From: Alphaproteobacteria bacterium
GTDB taxonomy: Bacteria; Pseudomonadota; Alphaproteobacteria; SP197
Length of the DNA stretch: 5,945 bases
Direction of reading: 5' to 3'
NCBI GenBank assembly: GCA_022822575.1
Contig: JAJEBJ010000407.1
Span: 1-5,945, forward strand
The notes under the pieces were generated by a model. That model was given only the letters and a program-made list of their open reading frames with translations, had not been told where the DNA came from and ran no database searches. Shown here piece after piece: positions 1-5,401 of the stretch (within the stretch, counting starts at the first letter, position 1; every line of letters begins with the position of its first letter). Made by a program: the position numbers and the translations under genes.

Positions 1-851
1 TCGTCGAGGTCTTCGAGACCGGCGTGGTCGAGGAACTCATCGTGCGCAACACGGGCGACCGCGAGGTTTTCATCCAGTCGGGTGACATCTTCAAGGGTGG
101 CAAGCAGGACCGTGTCGTGATCGCCAGCATGATCGTTCCGCCAGGTTCGGGCGATCTTTCAATCGGCGTCTTCTGCGTGGAGGGCGGCCGATGGTCCTCG
201 CGCGACGGAGAGGAGGCGAGCGTGTTCTCGAAATCCACGGCCCGCCTGCCGTCGAGGAACGGCAGGATCGCGCTGTTTGAGCAGGCGAAACGCTGGCTCG
301 CCCCCGAAAGTGATCGCTTGGCATGGTCGGACGTCGAGGATCTTCGGGGCCGGGTGTGGGAATCCGTCAGCACGGTGCAGGCGGACCTGGGGTCGGCCAT
401 GGCCCGGGACGTCGCGGACGAACGTTCTCCCTCAAGCCTGCAGCTGTCGCTCGAGAACCCGGGCCTCGTCTCGGCCCTGGAACTCTACGAGGTGGCCCTG
501 GGCTCGCTGGCTCAAGGGAATCGGGACGCCGTGGGCTATGTCTTCGCCATCGACGGCAGGATCGCCGGTGGCGACGAATTCGCGAACGGCGGACTCTTCA
601 GGAAGCTCTGGGCGCGTCAGTTGACCGCCGCGGCCACGGAGGCCATCGCGGAGAGAAGCGTATCGGTGCGTGGACAGCCGACGCTCGCCGAGGTCGGGGC
701 GTTCATCGACGCGGCTCGCACCGGCGAGCCCGTTGGCATGTCCATGCCGGGCGAGTTGCGCCTGGAGACGCGGCAGACGGGTGAGGTGCTGCACACCGAA
801 TTGCTGCGCGCGGACGGCTTCCTGGTACACCGAAGCCTCGCTGCCTTCTAG
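1..851 (+). CDS. ARPP-1 / DUF6569 family protein, N-terminally cut by window edge
   Basis: The reading frame is open from base 3 to a TAG stop at 849-851, giving 282 visible residues. The first GTG (24-26) is internal: the residues before it (VEVFETG) already fit the family, so the true start lies upstream of the window. Visible family features are a VEELIVRN strand, a QSGDIFKGGKQDRV turn (the GGKQ-x-R signature near residues 30-40), the IGVFCVEGGRW segment around residues 55-66, and a later block YVFAIDGRIAGGDEFANGGLF ending in a paired strand near FLVHRSL. These match the ARPP-1 domain (ARG and Rhodanese-Phosphatase-superfamily-Associated Protein). The family has been linked by gene neighbourhood to ADP-ribose/NAD-related processing, but no biochemical activity is firmly established. 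No signal peptide or membrane segment is visible, so it is probably cytoplasmic. It is convergent with the - strand genes and need not share their function. Family membership is fairly secure; function is not. Confidence 0.8.
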   Translation, partial: VEVFETGVVEELIVRNTGDREVFIQSGDIFKGGKQDRVVIASMIVPPGSGDLSIGVFCVEGGRWSSRDGEEASVFSKSTARLPSRNGRIALFEQAKRWLAPESDRLAWSDVEDLRGRVWESVSTVQADLGSAMARDVADERSPSSLQLSLENPGLVSALELYEVALGSLAQGNRDAVGYVFAIDGRIAGGDEFANGGLFRKLWARQLTAAATEAIAERSVSVRGQPTLAEVGAFIDAARTGEPVGMSMPGELRLETRQTGEVLHTELLRADGFLVHRSLAAF

Positions 852-876
852 GAGCAATGGCGGTCGTATCCGGCCC

Positions 877-903
877 GGCCCTTGTCGTTCCGAGAGAAGG
901 GCC
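877..903. terminator. Inverted repeat in the convergent gap, possible terminator
   Basis: GGCCCTT (877-883) pairs perfectly with AAGGGCC (897-903). The 13-base loop can itself fold as TCG-TTC-CGA. The hairpin begins 25 bases after the stop of the + strand gene. The position suits a transcription terminator, but neither strand has a T-run after the stem, so it is not a canonical intrinsic terminator. The rest of the gap (852-1061) shows only a short direct repeat GTGTCCGG (1020-1027 and 1053-1060), which I regard as chance. Confidence 0.3.
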
Positions 904-1061
904 ATGGCCTCATCGACACGATGGGAGCAGCGTCATGCTGAGGCCGGATTGGCCGGTTATGGGACTCTCGCTTCGGGTCTGTCTCTTCGCGGATGCGCCG
1001 AACCCTTCCTGGCGTCAGCGTGTCCGGATCAACACGGGAGGTGTGGGGCCAGGTGTCCGGT

Positions 1062-2366
1062 TCAGTCGGCTCTCAGCAGGCTGAGGAGGATGTTGATGTC
1101 GTTGTCGTTCACCAGGATCCTGTTGTCGGGCTCCAGCACGATGTCATGGACGAGACGGGGCTCTTCTGCGGTTTCGTCGAGTCGGCCCATGGCCCTGAAG
1201 AGGGCAAGGTAAGTAACGAGGTAGCGTGCCCGGCGATTGCCGGTAGCAGCCGCTGCCATCACGCTCTCGACCAGGTCCCCCATGCCGGTGGTGACGAGTC
1301 TGACGGTCCCAGTTGCCGGAACCGGTGCGAGTTGTGCTGATGCGAGCTGGCCGCTGACGCCGCCGGTGCCGTCGGGCCATGTCCAGTCCAGATCGAGGCC
1401 GAGCGTGGCGCCCTGAGGCATGGCGCTCCCGAACGGTCGGGCGAAGGCCGCCGGCAGGTCTGCGATTGGCACGGCATCGAGGTTCACATCGCCAGTGAGG
1501 GATCGTGGCGTGACTGGCGCCAGCCCGGCATCCTCCAGGGTGAGCCCCTCATGGCTGTACTGCAGAGCGATGACGCCCAGGTTGCCGCCGGTGCCCGACA
1601 CGGTGAACTCCAGATGAGATGAGTCCATGGCGCCGCGCAGGCCGGACCCGCCGATCCCGGAGAGTCCCTCCAGGGATGCCGCGCCCTTCAGGGAGGCTCC
1701 CTCCGCTAGGGTCTCCCGGTCTGGTGTCGCCGGAATGTCGCGGAACAGTGTTGTGGCATGGCCGCGCGTCACTGTGACGGTTGTCCCGTCACCAGCGGTC
1801 ACGGCCAGACCGTTGAGAGCGATCTCCGCCTCACCTTCCCATGTTTCGGGTGCGCTTTCCTCTGGTGTCACGGATAATCTCAGGTGGTCGATGCGGATCG
1901 TTGTCGCGCTCCCGGCCAGGAAGATCTTTGCGTCACTGGCGTCCATGGCGCCGGATTCTAGGTGTCCGGTATCGATGTTGACGAGCACGTCGAGTGTCCC
2001 GTCTGCTGTGGTGAGGCGGAAAATCGAGTGGCCTTCGTCATCGAGCGCGCTGACAGCCGGTATCGTCATGGATGCGGAATAGAGCCGGTTGCCTGCCGGT
2101 CTCCAGGTAACGGCGACGTCGTCGACAGCAAGAGGCGTGGATGCGTCGTGGAGAGCGATATCGGAGAGCGTGGCGATGACGGCGCCCTCTTCTCCTTCCG
2201 TCATGGTGATCCGGTAGGTGATGGCATCCCCGCCAGGGACTGCCTCCAGGAGGTCTCTGGTGAGTTCTTCGAGTCTGGTCGTGGTGGAACCCCAGGCCGG
2301 GGCGTGGAGCATGAGAACGCAAAGGAGAGCGAGGCAGCACGTGCCGCGGCCCAGGGGGGTGATCAT
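1062..2366 (-). CDS. Exported protein of unknown function with Sec signal peptide
   Basis: This is a 434-residue protein with a TGA stop at 1064-1062. I chose the ATG at 2366-2364 because it overlaps the cupin stop codon as ATGA and puts a clear signal peptide at the N-terminus; the frame is open 14 codons further upstream without such support. The peptide has a basic residue at position 7, a hydrophobic core (CCLALLCVLML) and a likely cleavage near AWG-S at about residue 26. No lipobox is visible, so it is probably periplasmic or secreted, not a lipoprotein. The mature part is rich in Thr, Gly, Ala and Asp, with alternating short hydrophobic strands, resembling large beta-rich AsmA-, DUF945- or DUF2125-like proteins. 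A helical stretch (VMAAAATGN to ALFRAMGRLDE) precedes a C-terminus with RILVNDNDIN. DUF2125 is only a guess from the general pattern. No catalytic motif is recognisable. It is the last gene of the coupled trio, and its own ribosome site is weak, which fits translational coupling. Confidence 0.75.
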   Translation of the reverse strand: MITPLGRGTCCLALLCVLMLHAPAWGSTTTRLEELTRDLLEAVPGGDAITYRITMTEGEEGAVIATLSDIALHDASTPLAVDDVAVTWRPAGNRLYSASMTIPAVSALDDEGHSIFRLTTADGTLDVLVNIDTGHLESGAMDASDAKIFLAGSATTIRIDHLRLSVTPEESAPETWEGEAEIALNGLAVTAGDGTTVTVTRGHATTLFRDIPATPDRETLAEGASLKGAASLEGLSGIGGSGLRGAMDSSHLEFTVSGTGGNLGVIALQYSHEGLTLEDAGLAPVTPRSLTGDVNLDAVPIADLPAAFARPFGSAMPQGATLGLDLDWTWPDGTGGVSGQLASAQLAPVPATGTVRLVTTGMGDLVESVMAAAATGNRRARYLVTYLALFRAMGRLDETAEEPRLVHDIVLEPDNRILVNDNDINILLSLLRAD

Positions 2367-2701
2367 ACGATCAGGTAGACCTTGGAGACGGTATCGAGAA
2401 CCCGGCATTCACCCTTCCAGCCCGCGGGGAACCACACGGTACTTCCGCCGGTCACCTCGATGACGGCGCCATCGTCGCTCGTGTAGGTGCACTCACCCTC
2501 GAGAAAGTGGCAGAACTCGCTCCGCGCGATCTCGCAGCGCCAGCGGCCTTCGGTGCAGCGCCAGTACCCGGCCTCGGGGAAGCGGCCGGAACCACCTTCG
2601 AGGAGCCGACCGGACGTCTGCGACACGGGCTCACCCAGCGGCGTTTCGACCGGTCCCCAGTCGACAAGCGGTCCGTCGGCGAGGACCGACGCCTGTTTCA
2701 T
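2363..2701 (-). CDS. Small single-domain cupin (Cupin_3 / DUF861-like)
   Basis: This is a 112-residue protein. The ATG at 2701-2699 overlaps the TGA of the glycosyltransferase as ATGA, and a GGAAGA ribosome site sits just upstream (2706-2711). Its own TGA (2365-2363) overlaps the next ATG in the same way. The second half is a recognisable cupin barrel: GYWRCTEGRWRCEI (residues 45-58), EFCHFLEGE (62-70), then TSDDGAVIEV (74-83), GGSTVWFPAGWKGE (85-98) and a closing strand VSKVYLIV. The Glu and His of EFCHF are candidate metal ligands. This pattern resembles the Cupin_3 group, which contains (S)-ureidoglycine aminohydrolase relatives and many uncharacterised small proteins. There is no signal peptide, so it is cytoplasmic. 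Coupling to the sugar transferase suggests a role on the same substrate, for example isomerisation, hydrolysis or binding, but the reaction is unknown. The frame stays open far upstream inside the glycosyltransferase gene; that part is a GC-rich shadow. Confidence 0.85.
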   Translation of the reverse strand: MKQASVLADGPLVDWGPVETPLGEPVSQTSGRLLEGGSGRFPEAGYWRCTEGRWRCEIARSEFCHFLEGECTYTSDDGAVIEVTGGSTVWFPAGWKGECRVLDTVSKVYLIV

Positions 2702-3987
2702 GCGTTCTTCCGGAGCAGGTCGTCGAGGGCCTTCGCACCCTTGCGGCGTCCGTCCTCGGCCTGCATGTGCGCCGCAAGTGACTCGAGTCGCTGCTTCATG
2801 GCGGCATCGCCCAACAGTCTCTCGAGGGCGGCGGCGATGTCCGCATCCTTCCACGTATAGCGCTCCATCGCGAGGCCGTAGCCCCTCTCGTCGATGTGCG
2901 TCGCGTTGTCGTGGCCGTCCCAGCAATAGGGCATGATCAGTGACGGCTTGCCGAAGTAGAGGCACTCGTTGAAGCTGTTGTTGCCGCCATGGTGGATGAC
3001 GGCGTCGACCCCGGCGATGACCGAAGGCTGCGGATACCAGCTTTCGATATGGCAGTTCGCCGGCACGTGATCGTAGGCCTCGCCATAGTCGCCGACGTTG
3101 ACCAGGACCCTCAGGGGCAGCGTGCCCAGGGTTGCCATCAGGCGCTTCATGAGATCCGTGTCGCCCGACCCCAGGCTGCCGAAGCTGACGTAAATGAGCG
3201 GCTTGTCGCGGTTCACGGCAAAGTCCGGGACGGTGTAGGGGTCCTCCTCCCGGATGCAGCCCTCGAGGTAGACGAACGTCTCCTCGTCGAGGGGGTGGCG
3301 ACGGTGGAAGGCTAGGGGCTTGGGATAGTGCAGGAGGTTGAGCCAGGGAGAGGTCTCGAAGAACTGGCCGAGCGGATAGGGCTCCTCGCCGCAGGAGACG
3401 AGAAACTCGTTGAACTGCGCGTGGATGGGAGCGATCTCCCTCTCGAACGCCTCGCGGTAGAGGCGGAAGCCCTCCGGGTCGTCCTCGCGGCAACCTGAGA
3501 GATGGGGTGGGATATCCGGATCCTCGATCTCGTTCTCGCTGCACGAGATGATCCTCACCCAGGGCGCACCGTGGCGCTTGGTGGCGGGGAAGAGGACCAC
3601 GTTGTCGACGCAGATGAGATCGGGCTCGACCTTTGCGAGGACGTCGGGAAGGGACTTCTCGGCCCACACGGCGGTCTCGACGATCGCCTCCCAGCAGGCC
3701 TTGATGTAGGTCGAGACCTGTTCGATGGGCGGCGTGTGGAAGTTGGGGATCTGGCCGTTGATGAAGTCCGACCAGTAGCGCGCCATGGCCTCCGGTTCCA
3801 TGGGCTCGGACATCGGCACGGCATGTTCCTCGAAGCCGTAGTCCGCAAAGACGCCGCTGAATCCGGGATCCGCCAGGAACACCGGACGGTGCCCCATGTC
3901 GCGGCAGACCTGGGCGATGCCCACGGAATTGAGGGCCGGCCCGAATGCGGCCTCGGGAAAGAAAACGATCGTCTTGCCGTCACTCAT
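2698..3987 (-). CDS. GT1-type (UGT/MGT-like) glycosyltransferase
   Basis: This is a 429-residue cytoplasmic protein expected to transfer a sugar from a nucleotide-sugar donor to a small acceptor. The start is the ATG at 3987-3985, set by an AAGGAGA ribosome site 7 bases upstream; the frame is open 17 codons further but without a comparable site. It has the two-domain GT-B plan: an N-terminal Rossmann half (KTIVFFPEAAFG, then MGHRPVFLADPG near 31-43, and PDLICVDNV near 122-130), then a donor-binding half with PLIYVSFGS (263-271), WYPQPSVI (317-324), the VIHHGGNNSFNE signature (330-341) and MPYCWDGHDNA (352-362). This is the COG1819 / YjiC / erythromycin-type transferase pattern. Two expected residues seem altered: the N-terminal GH catalytic His is replaced (FGPALN, 15-20), and the sugar-contacting Asp-Gln pair reads Asp-Gly (357-358). 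The family call is secure; donor and acceptor are unknown. It is the first gene of the ATGA-coupled trio. Confidence 0.9.
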   Translation of the reverse strand: MSDGKTIVFFPEAAFGPALNSVGIAQVCRDMGHRPVFLADPGFSGVFADYGFEEHAVPMSEPMEPEAMARYWSDFINGQIPNFHTPPIEQVSTYIKACWEAIVETAVWAEKSLPDVLAKVEPDLICVDNVVLFPATKRHGAPWVRIISCSENEIEDPDIPPHLSGCREDDPEGFRLYREAFEREIAPIHAQFNEFLVSCGEEPYPLGQFFETSPWLNLLHYPKPLAFHRRHPLDEETFVYLEGCIREEDPYTVPDFAVNRDKPLIYVSFGSLGSGDTDLMKRLMATLGTLPLRVLVNVGDYGEAYDHVPANCHIESWYPQPSVIAGVDAVIHHGGNNSFNECLYFGKPSLIMPYCWDGHDNATHIDERGYGLAMERYTWKDADIAAALERLLGDAAMKQRLESLAAHMQAEDGRRKGAKALDDLLRKNA

Positions 3988-3993
3988 CACCTG

Positions 3994-4000
3994 TCTCCTT
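3994..4000 (-). promoter_or_regulatory. Strong ribosome binding site of the glycosyltransferase gene
   Basis: The - strand reads AAGGAGA here, 6 bases from the ATG at 3987 (core AAGGAG to ATG, 7 bases). It is the best Shine-Dalgarno sequence in the window and decides between this start and the upstream in-frame ATG at 4038. Confidence 0.8.
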
Positions 4001-4105
4001 AGATCATGCGCCTCAGCGACTGTTGCGGCGGGCGCCATCTAGACCATAGAGGCCGTGCCGATGGCAAGTCATCCGGAAGCCTTGGGGTGCCCCTTCGAGG
4101 GCGTC

Positions 4106-4119
4106 GGCGGTACGCCGCC
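4106..4119. repeat. Short GC-rich inverted repeat after the Rieske gene
   Basis: GGCGG (4106-4110) and CCGCC (4115-4119) pair around a 4-base loop (TACG), 11 bases past the stop of the oxygenase gene on the - strand. The stem is only five base pairs and no T-run follows, so it is a weak candidate for an RNA 3'-end or processing hairpin. The rest of the 143-base gap (3988-4130) holds the ribosome site of the next gene and no clear promoter. Confidence 0.25.
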
Positions 4120-4130
4120 ACGGCCGGTGG

Positions 4131-5249
4131 TCAGGCCGCGAGCGCGGTCCTGCAATGGCGCCAGATTTCCCGGCTGATGTGCTGGGCGCCGAACTCGCGG
4201 CTCGCAACATATCGATTCCAGGGTTGTTGGGCCGAAGCCAGATTGCGGTGCTGGTCCGCGGTCACCACGTTGTCCTCGCGGTAGGTCTGGTCCCAGAGGT
4301 CGCACCATGCCTTCACGTACTCGGGGTCCGTGTCGGGCCGGGCGTAGTAGTGCGTGACGTGACAGGTGCGGCCCGGTGCGACCGGCACCATGCCGGCATG
4401 ATGCAGGATGTCGCCGTCGCGGAAGCCGACGAAACCGGGGAAGCCCTGCAATACCGGGTTGTCGGTCACAGGTTCGGCGTTCGCGCCCTCTCGCGGCCTG
4501 CCGTGGTACATGTTGAAGCTGAAGTTCGGGCCGATCTCGTTCTCGTAAGTGCCGGCGTCCGTCAGGTAGGCGTCGGCAAAGGACTCACCATGGATCAAGG
4601 CGCAGTGGTAGCACTCCGCGCCGTTGTCGTACCAGAGCTTCCAGTTGGTCTCGACGTCGTAGATCACCTCGCGCACGAACTCGAACTTCCCCGGATCCGG
4701 GGCGAGACCCTCTTCCTCGCTTCTGGCGTAGCCCTTGCCCCAGAAGCTCGAGATCGGGCTGGCCCCGGCATCGAGATTGACGAAGAGTGCCGGCCCCCAT
4801 TGCTCGATCGCGACGGGGGCAAGGCCCAGTTCTTCCTTGCAGAAGCCGGCCTCGCCCGCGGCGTCCGGCGCGTGTGCCAGGGTCCCGTCGAGATTGTAGG
4901 ACCAGCCGTGATAGCGGCACGCGAGACGCAGGCAGTTCGACCGGTTGCCTTCCACGACCGTGTAGCCACGGTGGCGGCAAACGTTGAGGAAAGCGTGAAG
5001 CGTGCCGGTCCTGTCCCGCGTCACGACGATTGGCCAGCGTCCCAATCTGCGCGCCGCGACATCACCGGGCCCGGCGACCTGATGCACGGATCCGAAGTAG
5101 AGCCAGTTCCTGGCGAAGATGGCCTCCATCTCGAAGGCGAAGATGTCCGGATCCCGGTAGAACCGGGTCGGCAGGCTCCAGTTGTCCTCCAGGCGGCGAT
5201 CGATCTCCTCAATGTCGATACCGAGGTCCCGGGCATTGAACGTGGTCAT
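4131..5249 (-). CDS. Rieske non-heme-iron oxygenase, alpha (catalytic) subunit
   Basis: This is a 372-residue enzyme, a normal length for the family, starting at the ATG 5249-5247 with a GGGGGAG ribosome site 8 bases upstream. The N-terminal half carries the Rieske [2Fe-2S] motif C-x-H-x17-C-x2-H: C91, H93, C111 and H114, in CRHRG and CRYHGWSYNLDG. The C-terminal half is the ring-hydroxylating catalytic domain, with NWKLWYDNGAECYHCALIH (202-220) giving iron ligands H215 and H220, and D326 in YREDN as the likely third ligand. E212, three residues before the first His, occupies the position of the bridging Asp (D205 of naphthalene dioxygenase). The ECYHC pattern is frequent in oxygenases acting on quaternary ammonium compounds such as carnitine and glycine betaine, and also occurs in other COG4638 members. 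It should use O2 and electrons from a separate reductase, not seen here, to hydroxylate or demethylate a substrate that cannot be named. It lies 152 bases downstream of the dehydrogenase gene. Confidence 0.93.
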   Translation of the reverse strand: MTTFNARDLGIDIEEIDRRLEDNWSLPTRFYRDPDIFAFEMEAIFARNWLYFGSVHQVAGPGDVAARRLGRWPIVVTRDRTGTLHAFLNVCRHRGYTVVEGNRSNCLRLACRYHGWSYNLDGTLAHAPDAAGEAGFCKEELGLAPVAIEQWGPALFVNLDAGASPISSFWGKGYARSEEEGLAPDPGKFEFVREVIYDVETNWKLWYDNGAECYHCALIHGESFADAYLTDAGTYENEIGPNFSFNMYHGRPREGANAEPVTDNPVLQGFPGFVGFRDGDILHHAGMVPVAPGRTCHVTHYYARPDTDPEYVKAWCDLWDQTYREDNVVTADQHRNLASAQQPWNRYVASREFGAQHISREIWRHCRTALAA

Positions 5250-5257
5250 CCTGTCGG

Positions 5258-5264
5258 CTCCCCC
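5258..5264 (-). promoter_or_regulatory. Ribosome binding site of the Rieske oxygenase gene
   Basis: The - strand reads GGGGGAG, 8 bases before the ATG at 5249. It supports this start over the long in-frame extension to 5828, which would overlap the dehydrogenase gene. Confidence 0.7.
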
Positions 5265-5296
5265 AAAAGGATCGGTCAGGTTCCATCTGCCGGGCG

Positions 5297-5319
5297 GGCT
5301 CCGGATCGAAGACGGAGCC
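5297..5319. repeat. Inverted repeat between dehydrogenase and Rieske genes
   Basis: GGCTCCG (5297-5303) and CGGAGCC (5313-5319) form a perfect 7-base-pair stem with a 9-base loop, in the middle of the 152-base gap and about 48 bases before the oxygenase start. No T-run follows on either strand, so an intrinsic terminator is unlikely. It could be a leader hairpin of the oxygenase mRNA, a processing site, a regulator operator, or chance in GC-rich DNA. I could not identify a convincing promoter in the gap. Confidence 0.3.
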
Positions 5320-5401
5320 GAATCCCGGCCGCCGAGCGTATCACAACGCACCGAAGATGACGGCATTGAACTCAAGCATGTCGGCACCGCCGCAGGGCGC
5401 G

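Noticed and set aside
432..905. 157-codon open frame on the - strand
   Set aside because: It is antisense to the ARPP-1 gene and has no domain features.
1020..1060. Direct repeat GTGTCCGG, two copies
   Set aside because: Eight bases twice in 41 bases of GC-rich DNA with no further copies or symmetry; likely chance.
670..1212. 180-codon + strand frame spanning the convergent gap
   Set aside because: It overlaps the ends of both well-supported genes in other frames, with Arg/Ser-rich translation and no ribosome site or family likeness.
2702..3667. Open frame upstream of the cupin that would give a 434-residue protein
   Set aside because: It lies wholly inside the glycosyltransferase gene in a different frame; the extra residues are Arg/Pro/Gly-rich and low in family signal, typical of a GC-rich shadow.
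3988..4038. 17-residue N-terminal extension of the glycosyltransferase
   Set aside because: The strong AAGGAGA site falls inside the extension at the right distance from the inner ATG, and the family's first beta strand begins right after that ATG.
4038..4067. Possible sigma-70 promoter on the - strand before the glycosyltransferase (TTGCCA, 18 bases, TCTAGA)
   Set aside because: The -35 box is good, but the -10 box lacks the most conserved A2 and T6 positions and the spacing is long; not enough to call.
4155..5360. 401-codon open frame on the + strand
   Set aside because: It is antisense to the Rieske gene, whose motifs are unmistakable; the translation shows no recognisable domain and reflects third-position GC bias.
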